A stretch of DNA of 64,000 bases from assembly GCF_002482975.1 (NCBI RefSeq), contig NZ_DLHA01000045.1, positions 15,821 to 79,820 on the forward strand, read 5' to 3'. Source of the DNA: Flavobacterium sp. UBA7680. GTDB lineage: Bacteria; Bacteroidota; Bacteroidia; Flavobacteriales; Flavobacteriaceae. The translations under genes were made by a program, and so were the position numbers. Shown piece by piece: positions 10,330-19,583 of this stretch (the stretch's first letter is position 1; the number at the start of each line of letters is the position of its first letter). Below the pieces are notes generated by a model, which saw nothing but the letters and a program-made list of their open reading frames with translations, ran no database searches and was not told the DNA's origin.

Positions 10330-10453
10330 TTTCAGATTTTAGATTTTAGATTTTAGATTGCTCTAAATTCTACATCTAAACTCTATTTTATTTACTTTTC
10401 AGTCTCAATCCCATTTTTCAGTACAACCTGCGACTGAATACTGCGACTGAATA
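10330..10453. repeat. Short tandem repeats between obg and the CBS gene
   Basis: Contains back-to-back copies of a 7-mer (ATTTTAG) near 10335-10358 and two adjacent copies of the 13-mer CTGCGACTGAATA at 10428-10453. No coding potential is seen. Similar ATTTTAG runs occur at 22503-22531 and 46930-46980. Confidence 0.6.
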
Positions 10454-10464
10454 CTATTTTCTTT

Positions 10465-11739
10465 TTATTCTTTAAGCGCTTTTACAAGCACTTTATCAAT
10501 CTTTACGCCGTCCATGTCGACAACTTCTAAGATGAATTTTTGCCAAATTAGTTTTTCACCTTCTTTTGGAATATGTGAAAGTTCGGTCATAATCATTCCG
10601 CTTACGGTGTTTACTTCGTAATCGTTTGTTAGTTCATCTAATTCGAAATACGTTAAGAAATCGTGTAATGAATAATGTCCGTCAACCAGCCATGATCCGT
10701 CTTCTCTTTCTATAAGCTGGAATTCATCTTTATAAAATTCAGATGCGTCTCCAACTAAAGCTTCAAGAATATCATTCAATGTAATTAAACCTTGAAAAAC
10801 GCCATATTCATCTGAAACCAAAGCGTAATGAACGCCTGTTTTTTTGAAATTTTCTAATGCTTTATAAGCTGTTGTCTGCTCCATTAAATAAGGTGCATCA
10901 GAAATTATAGCTGCAAAATCAAAATTATCATTTTCGATATTCGCGAATATATTTTTCAGCGTTACAACCCCAACAATGTCATCATAATTTTCGTTAAAAA
11001 CCGGATAAACCGTATGCAAATCCTGAACAACTAATTCTTTTATTTTGGATTTATCAGCATTTAGCGGAAGCATATCAACTGATTTTCGGTGCGTCATTAA
11101 CGAACTTACTTTTCTGTCTCCAATGTGGAAAACACGCTCCACAATATCTTGTTCAATTTCCTGAACTTCTCCTACTTCTGTTCCTTCCTTAATGATGGCT
11201 TTAATTTCTTCCTCCGTTACTTTTCCGTCAGCAGTTGGTTTTATCTGCAAAACATTCAATAAAAAATCTGTTGAAGACGTTAGTAACCAAATGAACGGTG
11301 CCGTGATAATAGAAATTACTTTCATTGGCATTGCTACCATTTTGGCAATCGATTCCGGATAATTTAATCCGATACGTTTTGGAAGTAATTCTCCTAAAAC
11401 TAAAGAGAAGAACGTTAAAACTACAACCACAATTCCAACCGCAACGGAATGAGCGTATGGTTTTAAAATTGCAAAACCGCTCACAAATGTTTCTACATCT
11501 AATGTGATTTTATCACCAGAATAAATACCTGTCAAAATTCCGATTAAGGTAATTCCGATTTGTACCGTTGATAAAAATTTGTTTGGAGAATTTGCCAGAT
11601 CCAGCGCTGTTTTGGCACTTTTGTTCCCTTTTTTTGCTGCTGTTTCCAGTCTATTTTTTCGTGCCGAAATCAATGCAATTTCTGACATTGAGAAAACTCC
11701 GTTTAATAGTATTAGAAAAAATATTATTAGTATTTCCAA
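10465..11739 (-). CDS. Hemolysin-family (CNNM/CorC-like) CBS-domain membrane protein
   Basis: A 424-residue membrane protein with the DUF21/CNNM transmembrane domain at the N-terminus (residues about 1-170, several hydrophobic helices). A CBS pair (about 215-330) and a C-terminal CorC/HlyC domain (about 340-424) follow. Homologues are linked to Mg2+/Co2+ efflux or resistance. The name hemolysin is historical and hemolytic activity should not be assumed. It sits between adk and obg in the same orientation, with a 203-nt spacer on the adk side. Confidence 0.88.
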   Translation of the reverse strand: MEILIIFFLILLNGVFSMSEIALISARKNRLETAAKKGNKSAKTALDLANSPNKFLSTVQIGITLIGILTGIYSGDKITLDVETFVSGFAILKPYAHSVAVGIVVVVLTFFSLVLGELLPKRIGLNYPESIAKMVAMPMKVISIITAPFIWLLTSSTDFLLNVLQIKPTADGKVTEEEIKAIIKEGTEVGEVQEIEQDIVERVFHIGDRKVSSLMTHRKSVDMLPLNADKSKIKELVVQDLHTVYPVFNENYDDIVGVVTLKNIFANIENDNFDFAAIISDAPYLMEQTTAYKALENFKKTGVHYALVSDEYGVFQGLITLNDILEALVGDASEFYKDEFQLIEREDGSWLVDGHYSLHDFLTYFELDELTNDYEVNTVSGMIMTELSHIPKEGEKLIWQKFILEVVDMDGVKIDKVLVKALKE

Positions 11740-11942
11740 TGTTTAGTAGATTCGTTATTTGTTTGGTTCGTTGTTTGGTATAAATTCTTATTGTTCTTTT
11801 TTAGCCCAGATGGAAGTGAAGAGCTCGGAGCTAAAAAAACTAATTTTTCCTGCCAGAAAACAGCGACCAGCGGAAGCTCGTTTTATGGTTTGGAAAAATA
11901 GTTTTTTTAGTGAGGACTCGTAACGTACAGCTGGATTAGCTT

Positions 11943-12515
11943 CTACAAATTATCTATAACTGACGTTAAGCGTTCTGTAATTTCTTCGATGGTTCCAATT
12001 CCGTTTACGGCGTGAAACTTATTCTGCTCTTTATAATATCCAATTAATGGAGCTGTTTTTTCATTGTATTCCTGATATCTTACACGAATTTTTTCTTCGT
12101 CCTGATCATCTGGTCTTCCGCTTGTTTTTCCTCTTTCCAGTAAACGTGCTACTAAAATTTCGTCATCAGCCTCTAATGCAATTGTTGCTGTTACGCTTGA
12201 ACCAATTGTTGGTAAAAATTTATCTAATGCCTCAGCCTGATCTAAAGTTCTTGGATATCCGTCGAACAAAAATCCTGCGCTTTCCGGGTGTTTATTTACT
12301 TCATCAATTAACATTGCAGTTGTTACTTCGCACGGAACTAATTCTCCGTTATCCATAAAAACTCTTGCTTTTTTACCTAGTTCAGTATCATTTTTTAAAT
12401 TAAAACGAAAAATATCTCCTGTAGAAAGATGTGTTAAATTGTATTTTTCTTTTAAAAATTCTGCCTGAGTTCCTTTTCCTGCTCCAGGCTTTCCAAATAA
12501 AACAATGTTAATCAT
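11943..12515 (-). CDS. adk: Adenylate kinase
   Basis: Cytoplasmic enzyme catalysing ATP + AMP = 2 ADP. P-loop GKPGAGKGT at residues 8-16, AMP-binding segment LSTGDIFR, the DGYPRT motif, and a short LID (GRPDD) without zinc cysteines. The 190-residue length is normal for the short-LID type. It lies 75 nt downstream of hpt in the same orientation, so purine salvage and nucleotide interconversion are probably co-transcribed. Confidence 0.97.
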   Translation of the reverse strand: MINIVLFGKPGAGKGTQAEFLKEKYNLTHLSTGDIFRFNLKNDTELGKKARVFMDNGELVPCEVTTAMLIDEVNKHPESAGFLFDGYPRTLDQAEALDKFLPTIGSSVTATIALEADDEILVARLLERGKTSGRPDDQDEEKIRVRYQEYNEKTAPLIGYYKEQNKFHAVNGIGTIEEITERLTSVIDNL

Positions 12516-12590
12516 AGTACGTTTGAGTTGTGTGACTTCTTATTTTTTGAAGAAGTTTAAAATGAATATATAGTTGTGTTTTGTTTAATA

Positions 12591-13121
12591 TTATTCAGCT
12601 AATTTATATACTTCGGTCAGGTTTCTTCCTAAACCATCATAGTCTAATCCGTAGCCAACGATAAATTTATTCGGGATTCTGATTCCGATATAATCTATCT
12701 TAATGTCTTTTTTATAAGCTTCTGGTTTAAAGAACAAAGTAGCCACTTTAAAGTGTTTTACATTTTGTGCTTTAAATAAATGTTTCAATTCTTCAAGCGT
12801 ATTTCCTGTATCGATAATATCTTCGATAATAACAACGCTTCTTCCAGACAAATCCTGATTGATTCCAATCAATTCTTTAACTGAATTTGTTGTTTCAGTT
12901 CCTTCATAAGAAGCCATTTTGATAAATGAAACCTCGCAAGGACTTTTATATTTTTTCAGGAAATCGGCAACCACCATAAAGGCGCCATTCAAAACTCCAA
13001 TAAAAATTGGAGTATCATCTCCAAAATCATCTTCTACCTGTGCAACTAATTTGGTTAAAGCAAAATCAATTTCCTTAGCCGAAATAAACGGAACAAATTG
13101 TTTATCGTGAAGTTGTATCAT
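12591..13121 (-). CDS. hpt: Hypoxanthine phosphoribosyltransferase
   Basis: Purine salvage enzyme joining hypoxanthine or guanine to PRPP. The PRPP-binding loop IIEDIIDTGNT is clear. I chose the start at 13121 (MIQLHDKQF), giving 176 aa. The frame can be extended to 13148, but that would cross the region between a TAnnTTTG promoter element (13146-13153) and the gene. First gene of the group running through adk towards obg. Confidence 0.93.
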   Translation of the reverse strand: MIQLHDKQFVPFISAKEIDFALTKLVAQVEDDFGDDTPIFIGVLNGAFMVVADFLKKYKSPCEVSFIKMASYEGTETTNSVKELIGINQDLSGRSVVIIEDIIDTGNTLEELKHLFKAQNVKHFKVATLFFKPEAYKKDIKIDYIGIRIPNKFIVGYGLDYDGLGRNLTEVYKLAE

Positions 13122-13145
13122 TATTTTTAAATTTAAAATAATGGA

Positions 13146-13153
13146 CAAAGATA
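13146..13153 (-). promoter_or_regulatory. Candidate -7 promoter element of hpt
   Basis: On the minus strand this reads TATCTTTG, an exact match to the Bacteroidetes -7 consensus TAnnTTTG, 25 nt before the chosen hpt start codon. No clear TTTG -33 element is found at the usual spacing. Confidence 0.55.
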
Positions 13154-13307
13154 CAGAATTACAACCAATCTGCCCACATGAAAATAGAATCGAAAGATGA
13201 CTTTTTTGCGAATGTTAAATATCAGTTAATAATTACAAAATCGTTCTTGCATCTACTTTTTAATTTACTAAATTGTTGTTGAATAATCATTTAACTCCAA
13301 AATACCA

Positions 13308-14582
13308 ATGAAGAATTACTTACCACTATTTTCTATATCATTATTAATTTTAATGACTTCCTGCAACGGACAAGTTAAAAAAGAGGAAAAAGAAGCGCTG
13401 GCAAAACAACCCGGAAATGTTGTAAAAACTGCTGTTGGCGACATTACGCTTCCTCCTCCATATGCTACTGAATCTAAAACGAATAACAGCAAAGTTATTG
13501 GCTGGCCAAACGGAGTTACTCCAAAAGCTCCTGAAGGTTTTACGGTTACGAAATTTGCTGATGGTTTTGAAAACCCACGCTGGACTTATATCGCACCAAA
13601 TCAGGATATTTTTGTGGTAGAAAGCGGAACTAGATCGAGCAAAAATCAAATCACAGTTTTTCGGGACAAAGACAAAGATGGAAAATTTGAAATCCGTCAA
13701 GTTTTTATTACCGGCTTAAACAGACCTTTTGGAATGCTGGTTTTAAAGGACTTTTTCTACATTGCAAATACTGACGGATTATACCGTTATCCTTATAAAA
13801 ACAATCCGCTGAAACTGGAAACAAAAGGCGAAAAAATTCTTGAACTTCCTGCCGGAGGTTACAACAATCACTGGACACGAAATTTATTAGCAAGTCCTGA
13901 CGGAAGCAAAATTTATGTTTCCGTAGGTTCAGGAAGTAACAATGCTGAACATGGCGTTGACAAGGAAGTGCGTCGTGCCGGAATTCTTGAAATTAATCCT
14001 GACGGAACAGGTGAAAAAATCTATGCTTCGGGTCTTAGAAATCCTGTTGGAATGGATTGGAATCCTGTTAATAAAGAGCTTTGGACAGCCGTAAATGAGC
14101 GTGATGATCTGGGTGATGATTTGGTTCCTGATTATATTACGAGTGTAAAAAAAGATGGTTTTTATGGATGGCCTTATTCTTATTTTGGAAGTATTCCTGA
14201 TCCGAGAATGAAAGGCGAAAGAAAAGATTTGGTCGAAAAAGCAATTGTTCCAGATGTTTCTGTTGGTGCCCATACAGCTTCGCTTGGATTGGCATTTTAT
14301 ACTAAAGATGCATTCCCGGCAAAATATAAAAATGGTGCTTTTGTTGGGCAGCATGGCTCTTGGAACCGTTCTAAAATTTCAGGTTATAAAGTGCTGTTTG
14401 TTCCTTTTAAAGATGGAAAACCATCTGGAAAACCGGAAGATTTTTTAACTGGTTTTGTTTCGGATGAAAATAAAGCTGAAGTTTACGGACGTCCGGTTGC
14501 TGTGACCGTTATGAACGACGGATCGCTTTTAGTAAATGATGATAGTAGTAATACGATTTGGAAGGTTACGGCGAATAAATAA
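13308..14582 (+). CDS. PQQ-type sugar (sorbosone-like) dehydrogenase family lipoprotein
   Basis: A 424-residue beta-propeller protein of the soluble glucose/L-sorbosone dehydrogenase family. The N-terminus is a lipoprotein signal with lipobox LMTSC (Cys 19), so it is probably anchored in a membrane facing the periplasm or outside. Family-like segments include GLRNPVGMDW, DFLGDD-type loops near NERDDLGDD and the HGSWNRSKISGYK region. Substrate and PQQ use cannot be proven from the sequence. It is a single gene, followed 159 nt later by a TonB-dependent receptor. Confidence 0.85.
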   Translation: MKNYLPLFSISLLILMTSCNGQVKKEEKEALAKQPGNVVKTAVGDITLPPPYATESKTNNSKVIGWPNGVTPKAPEGFTVTKFADGFENPRWTYIAPNQDIFVVESGTRSSKNQITVFRDKDKDGKFEIRQVFITGLNRPFGMLVLKDFFYIANTDGLYRYPYKNNPLKLETKGEKILELPAGGYNNHWTRNLLASPDGSKIYVSVGSGSNNAEHGVDKEVRRAGILEINPDGTGEKIYASGLRNPVGMDWNPVNKELWTAVNERDDLGDDLVPDYITSVKKDGFYGWPYSYFGSIPDPRMKGERKDLVEKAIVPDVSVGAHTASLGLAFYTKDAFPAKYKNGAFVGQHGSWNRSKISGYKVLFVPFKDGKPSGKPEDFLTGFVSDENKAEVYGRPVAVTVMNDGSLLVNDDSSNTIWKVTANK

Positions 14583-14741
14583 ATTCCAATTTTTGAAATG
14601 CCAAATTCCAATTGTTCAATAATTTAAACATATAGAAACATAGATTTTATATTTTATTAAAAAGCGAAACACCTTTTTTGCCTCCATGAATCCTATGTTT
14701 CTATGTGTTTTAAAAAACTACATTTTTAATTCGAATCATTT

Positions 14742-16832
14742 ATGATCTTAAAAAAATATTGCTTTTTTCTTTTTGTGGTTTTTGTTTTCCAAAACATTGA
14801 AGCGCAGAAAAGAGAAGGCAAAAATATTGACTCTCTAAAAACCGAAAAACTGAAAGAAGTTGTAATCAGTTCGCTTCATATTGATAACAATTTATTAAAC
14901 ACGCCGGCTTCGATTGGTGTTCTTTCTAAAAAAGATTTACTGCAAAATAATACTACAGATATTACAACGGTAATCAATACAATTCCGGGTGTTTTTATGC
15001 AGTCTTCTAATTTTACCACAACCCGAATTTCGATTCGGGGCATTGGCGCGCGAACTACTTACGGAACCAATAAAATCAGAGCATTTTATGGCAGTATTCC
15101 TCTGACTTCCGGAAACAGCGAAACGGTTATTGACGATATTGATCTTGAAAACCTCAACCAAATTGAAATTATAAAAGGGCCGCTTTCGAGTGTTTACGGC
15201 GCTGGATTGGGCGGTGCAATTTTAATTTCACCCCAGCTTTCTAAAAACGGAAATCAAAGTGCCGGAATAAGTTCTGTTTTTGGTTCTTTTGGATTATTGA
15301 AAAGCAGTGTGAATTTTGGTTTAGATGAAAAAAACGGAAGTTTAAACATTAGTTATCACAATTTAAAAACCGATGGCTGGCGCGAAAACAGTGCGTACAA
15401 ACGCGAAGGAATTACGCTTGCGGGAGAATTATTTAGAAAGAAAAACAGCAAACTAACTTACTTTTCAAATTATACTTATTTAAAAGCTTTTATTCCGAGT
15501 TCGATAAATAAAAATGCTTTTGAAAACAATCCGGAATCTGGTGCGCCAACCTGGGTTGCTTCAAAAGGTTATAAAGAGTATAAATCGACTTTGGGCGGAT
15601 TGGCTTATGATTTTTCGATTAATGAAAATTTGAAGAATTCAACTTCTGTTTTTATCAATTATAAAGACAGCAACGAACCAAGACCTTTTGACATTTTACG
15701 TCAATATACTTTTGCAACGGGCGCGAGAACGCAATTCTCCGGAAATTTTAAAATTGGGAAAATAGAAAATAACTTCATTACCGGAATTGAATATTTTACG
15801 GATACTTATAAAGGTAATACGTTCGAAAATCTGTATCAGCAAAATAATGGTTTGGGAAGTCTGCAAGGCGATCAGCTTACAGAAACCGGACAAAAAAGAC
15901 ATTTTTATAATATCTTTTCTCAATTGAGAACTTTACTTTCTGATCAATTTGAAATTCAGGCAGGTTTAAATTATAACAAAACTAAATTCAGTCTCGACAA
16001 TTATAATGAAAACTCGAATCAGGAATATAGTTATGACGGCATTTTTTCACCGCAATTATCTTTATTATTTAAGCCGAATTTGCAGCAGACGGTTTATTTT
16101 TCGGTTAGCCGAGGATTTTCATTGCCCGCAACAGAAGAAACTCTTACAAGCGAAGGCACAATCAATACGAATATAAAACCTGAAAATGGTTATAATTTTG
16201 AAGTGGGCGGAAAGTTCTATTTCTTCAATAAAAAACTTTACACAGAAATTGCGGTTTACCGAATGGAAATTAAAGATTTATTGGTTGCAAAAAGAGTTGG
16301 CGATGATCAATATGTGGGTTTAAACGCTGGGAAAACATTTCATGAAGGAATCGAAATTACTTTAAATCATAATTGGCCAATTAATAATTTCTTTTCTCTG
16401 AATTCTTATTTAGCCGGATCTTTAGGAAATTATGAGTTTAAAGAATTTGTTGATAACGGAAATGATTATTCCGGAAATAAATTGACCGGAGTTGCAGCTA
16501 ACAAAATCAACGCCGGAATTACTTTAAACACCAATCTCGGAATTTATTTTAATGCCGATTATCAATTTGTAGATGAAATTCCGATGAACGATGCCAATAC
16601 TGCTTTTTCAGATTCTTATAATCTTATCAATTTAAAAAGCGGTTATCGCTTTGAAATTCTTCCGCAGCTAACTACAAATTTTTCTGCCGGAATAAATAAT
16701 GTTACAAATACAAAATATGCGTCTCTAATACTGCCAAATGCCGTTGCGGTTGGAAACGCGGCACCCCGCTATTATTATCCCGGACTTCCTATAAATTATT
16801 ACGGAACTATCTCATTAAATTATTTATTTTAG
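14742..16832 (+). CDS. TonB-dependent receptor
   Basis: A 696-residue outer-membrane receptor with a signal peptide (cleavage near IEAQ). The plug domain (about residues 40-165) has the motifs TTRISIRGIGAR and IEIIKGPLSSVYGAGLGGAI, and a 22-strand barrel ends in ISLNYLF. The short length and absence of a carboxypeptidase-like N-terminal extension point to a siderophore or metal-chelate type rather than SusC. No SusD partner is nearby. The next gene starts directly after the stop codon. The ligand cannot be assigned. Confidence 0.9.
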   Translation: MILKKYCFFLFVVFVFQNIEAQKREGKNIDSLKTEKLKEVVISSLHIDNNLLNTPASIGVLSKKDLLQNNTTDITTVINTIPGVFMQSSNFTTTRISIRGIGARTTYGTNKIRAFYGSIPLTSGNSETVIDDIDLENLNQIEIIKGPLSSVYGAGLGGAILISPQLSKNGNQSAGISSVFGSFGLLKSSVNFGLDEKNGSLNISYHNLKTDGWRENSAYKREGITLAGELFRKKNSKLTYFSNYTYLKAFIPSSINKNAFENNPESGAPTWVASKGYKEYKSTLGGLAYDFSINENLKNSTSVFINYKDSNEPRPFDILRQYTFATGARTQFSGNFKIGKIENNFITGIEYFTDTYKGNTFENLYQQNNGLGSLQGDQLTETGQKRHFYNIFSQLRTLLSDQFEIQAGLNYNKTKFSLDNYNENSNQEYSYDGIFSPQLSLLFKPNLQQTVYFSVSRGFSLPATEETLTSEGTINTNIKPENGYNFEVGGKFYFFNKKLYTEIAVYRMEIKDLLVAKRVGDDQYVGLNAGKTFHEGIEITLNHNWPINNFFSLNSYLAGSLGNYEFKEFVDNGNDYSGNKLTGVAANKINAGITLNTNLGIYFNADYQFVDEIPMNDANTAFSDSYNLINLKSGYRFEILPQLTTNFSAGINNVTNTKYASLILPNAVAVGNAAPRYYYPGLPINYYGTISLNYLF

Positions 16833-17414
16833 ATGCTTGAAATCACCCCCAAACCTAAAAAAATGCTTTCTGTATTACAAGAAAAACTGGATTATGTAAG
16901 TGCTTATCGGGAAAACCGGTTAAAGTGCGCGCAAGACATTCTCGAAAACCCATCTTTATTTGAAGAATTAGTTTCGATTTGCTTTTCGCCCGACAATAAA
17001 AACAATCATAAAGCCTGCTGGATCCTTGAATTTGTATCGTACGAAGAATTAATCTGGCTCCAGCCTCACCTTGATTTTTTCTGTTCTAATTTGAAAGTTC
17101 TGAAAGACGAAAGTTCGCTCAGACCAATTGCAAAAGTGGTTCAGCTTTTAGTAAAATCACATTATAAAAAAAACGAAAACAGTATTTCTTTATCCGAAGA
17201 AAATCTTCAGGATTGCATTGAAGCGAGTTTTGACTGGCTTATAAATGATGTAAAAGTCGCAACAAAAGCTTATTCTATAAGAACTTTATATGTTTTGGGA
17301 AATTATTACGACTGGATTCATCCTGAACTTCGAGTTATTTTAAACAAAGATTACGGAGATCATTCTGCAGCTTACAAAGCCGTTGCGCGCGAAGTTTTGA
17401 AGAAAATTGAGTAA
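16833..17414 (+). CDS. Conserved hypothetical helical protein, coupled to the TonB-dependent receptor
   Basis: A 193-residue protein, predicted all-helical, with a HEAT-like arrangement of short helices and no signal peptide, so cytoplasmic. Its ATG directly abuts the receptor's TAG stop with no spacer, which implies translational coupling. A second ATG at 16863 is an alternative start. I do not recognise catalytic motifs. Homologues in this family have sometimes been labelled adenylosuccinate lyase, but no lyase signature is visible here. Confidence 0.75.
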   Translation: MLEITPKPKKMLSVLQEKLDYVSAYRENRLKCAQDILENPSLFEELVSICFSPDNKNNHKACWILEFVSYEELIWLQPHLDFFCSNLKVLKDESSLRPIAKVVQLLVKSHYKKNENSISLSEENLQDCIEASFDWLINDVKVATKAYSIRTLYVLGNYYDWIHPELRVILNKDYGDHSAAYKAVAREVLKKIE

Positions 17415-17422
17415 TTTTTTTT

Positions 17423-17616
17423 GCCACAGATTAAAAGGATTATATAGATTTTTTTTGTTTGCCACGAATTACACTAATTTCCACGAATTATTTTTTAGAT
17501 TGAACCTGAAAAATTAGTGGCAACCAAAAACCCGCACAGAGATAAATCATTTTAATCCTTTTAATCTGTGGCAAAACTTTAAAATATAATTCGTGGAAAT
17601 TAGTGTAATTCGTGGC
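17423..17616. repeat. Interleaved inverted repeats
   Basis: Two inverted-repeat pairs are interwoven. Arm A (17423-17441, GCCACAGATTAAAAGGATT) pairs with 17554-17572. Arm B (17461-17490, starting GCCACGAATTACACTAATTT) pairs with 17587-17616 with perfect 30-bp complementarity. The order A, B, A', B' cannot form one nested hairpin; both stems together would give a pseudoknot-like topology. Arm B-type sequence recurs at 37693 and arm A at 62591. Confidence 0.8.
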
Positions 17617-17663
17617 AAAGCTTTAAAAATATAATTCGTGAATTCGTGGCTGAAAAACTAAAT

Positions 17664-17695
17664 TTTGGCTAAAAAAAGATTAAAAGGTATCTTTG
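17664..17695 (+). promoter_or_regulatory. purK promoter (TTTG-N20-TATCTTTG)
   Basis: TTTG at 17664-17667, 20 nt of spacer, then TATCTTTG at 17688-17695: a full match to the Bacteroidetes -33/-7 promoter. Transcription should start near 17700, giving a very short leader before the ATG at 17713. This rules out the upstream TTG at 17665 as a start codon. Confidence 0.8.
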
Positions 17696-17712
17696 CAAAA
17701 ACACAACACAAA

Positions 17713-18867
17713 ATGAATTATTTTTCTTCTGATTTTAAATTAGGAATATTAGGCGGCGGACAATTAGGTAAAATGCTTTTGTCCGACACCAGAAAATTTG
17801 ACATACAAACTTATGTTTTAGATCCGAGTGATGAAGCACCAAGTAAAATTGCCTGTAATAAATTCTTTCAAGGCGATTTAATGGATTATGAAACGGTTTA
17901 CAACTTCGGGAAACAAGTCGATGTTCTAACTTTTGAAATCGAATTGGTAAACCTTGAAGCTTTAACACAATTAGAAAACGAAGGCTTAAAAGTATATCCA
18001 TCTCCAAAAACTTTAAAAGGAATTCAGAATAAAGGAACTCAAAAAGATTTTTATACCCAAAGTAATATTCCAACTGCATCCTATTTACGTTTTGAAAGTC
18101 CGGCACATTTACAAAAATCAGTTGGAAATAATGAAATCACCATTCCGTTTGTATGGAAATGTACCGAATTTGGTTACGACGGAAATGGCGTAAAAGTTAT
18201 TCGCCAGATTTCTGATATGGATGATTTACCAAATGTAGAATGTATTGCTGAAACTATGGTTCCGTTTAAAAACGAATTGGCGGTAATTGTGGTAAGAAAT
18301 CCATCGGGAGAAATTAAAACATATCCAGTTGTAGAAATGGAATTTCATCCAGAAGCAAACCAAGTTGAATACGTAATTTGCCCTGCAAGAATCGATGAAA
18401 AAGTTGCCGAAAAAGCCAGAGCAATTGCTTTAAATGTTTCTGAAAAATTCAATCACGTTGGACTTTTGGCTGTTGAAATGTTCCAAACCAATGAAGATGA
18501 AATTTTAGTGAATGAAGTTGCTCCGCGTCCGCATAATTCAGGTCATTATTCAATTGAGGCAAGTTATACTTCACAATTCGAAAATCATTTACGAGCTATT
18601 TTAGATCTTCCGTTAGGAAACACAGACAGTAAAGTTGCCGGAATTATGGTAAATTTAGTGGGTGCTGAAGGTTATTCTGGAGACGTTGTTTATGAAAATA
18701 TCGAAACCATTTTAGGATGGGACGGCGTTACTCCCCATATTTACGGTAAAAAGCAAACACGTCCGTTCAGAAAAATGGGTCACGTTACAATCGTAAATGA
18801 GAATATGCAGGAAGCAAGACGAATTGCTCAGGAAGTTAAAAATACTATTAAAGTGATTAGCGCTTAG
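17713..18867 (+). CDS. purK: 5-(carboxyamino)imidazole ribonucleotide synthase
   Basis: ATP-grasp enzyme converting AIR, bicarbonate and ATP to N5-CAIR in purine synthesis. The N-terminus has the dinucleotide-like loop LGILGGGQLGKML. The ATP-grasp part includes FVWKCTEFGYDGNGVKV and NEVAPRPHNSGHYSIEA. The ATG at 17713 (MNYFSSDFK) is chosen because the promoter occupies the upstream frame extension; this gives 384 aa, normal for PurK. purE, the next enzyme, follows 117 nt downstream. Confidence 0.96.
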   Translation: MNYFSSDFKLGILGGGQLGKMLLSDTRKFDIQTYVLDPSDEAPSKIACNKFFQGDLMDYETVYNFGKQVDVLTFEIELVNLEALTQLENEGLKVYPSPKTLKGIQNKGTQKDFYTQSNIPTASYLRFESPAHLQKSVGNNEITIPFVWKCTEFGYDGNGVKVIRQISDMDDLPNVECIAETMVPFKNELAVIVVRNPSGEIKTYPVVEMEFHPEANQVEYVICPARIDEKVAEKARAIALNVSEKFNHVGLLAVEMFQTNEDEILVNEVAPRPHNSGHYSIEASYTSQFENHLRAILDLPLGNTDSKVAGIMVNLVGAEGYSGDVVYENIETILGWDGVTPHIYGKKQTRPFRKMGHVTIVNENMQEARRIAQEVKNTIKVISA

Positions 18868-18984
18868 TAATTAGTTCGCAGTTTACAGTCGCAGTCACAG
18901 TCTAAATAAACATTTTATAGTCTCGGTTTTCAGTTTCCAACAACTTGAAACCTGAAACTTGAAACAAAACAAACAAAAACACAC

Positions 18985-19470
18985 ATGAGCAAAGTAGCCA
19001 TTATAATGGGAAGCATTTCAGACATGCCAGTTATGCAGGATGCAATCGACATATTAAAACAATTTAATGTAGAAGTTGAAGTAGATATCGTTTCGGCACA
19101 CAGAACGCCGGAGAAATTATTTGATTTCAGTAAAAATGCACATACTCGAGGAATCTCGGTAATTATTGCCGGTGCGGGCGGTGCGGCACATTTACCTGGA
19201 ATGGTGGCTTCGATGTCTCCGCTTCCTGTAATTGGAGTTCCTGTAAAATCAAGTAATTCAATTGATGGCTGGGATTCGGTATTATCGATTCTGCAAATGC
19301 CGGGCGGAGTTCCTGTTGCAACTGTAGCTTTAAACGGAGCAAAAAATGCCGGAATTTTAGCAGCACAAATCATCGGAAGCCACGATAAAAAAGTTTTAGA
19401 TACGATTATTTCTTATAAAGAAGAATTAAAAACTGCGGTTAATAAAGCTGCTGAAGGTTTAAATAAGTAA
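18985..19470 (+). CDS. purE: N5-CAIR mutase
   Basis: Cytoplasmic class I PurE, which rearranges N5-CAIR to CAIR. It has the phosphate/substrate loop GSISDMPVM, the SAHRTPE motif and the GAGGAAHLPGMVA motif. 161 aa is the normal length. It lies directly after purK with the same orientation; the spacer holds only short repeats built on CAGTC. Confidence 0.97.
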   Translation: MSKVAIIMGSISDMPVMQDAIDILKQFNVEVEVDIVSAHRTPEKLFDFSKNAHTRGISVIIAGAGGAAHLPGMVASMSPLPVIGVPVKSSNSIDGWDSVLSILQMPGGVPVATVALNGAKNAGILAAQIIGSHDKKVLDTIISYKEELKTAVNKAAEGLNK

Positions 19471-19473
19471 TTT

Positions 19474-19529
19474 CACAGAGATACACAAAGAAGACACAGA
19501 GGTGCACAAAATTTTTGTGAATCTCTGTG
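19474..19529. terminator. Imperfect inverted repeat after purE
   Basis: Arms CACAGAGAT (19474-19482) and ATCTCTGTG (19521-19529) with an inner CACAAA/TTTGTG pair, followed by a T-run. It may terminate purE transcription and also resembles an intergenic repeat. Confidence 0.5.
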
Positions 19530-19583
19530 TTTTTTCTTTGAGAATCTTTGAGAAACTAAATTTAAGATTTTACCTCTTTTAAA

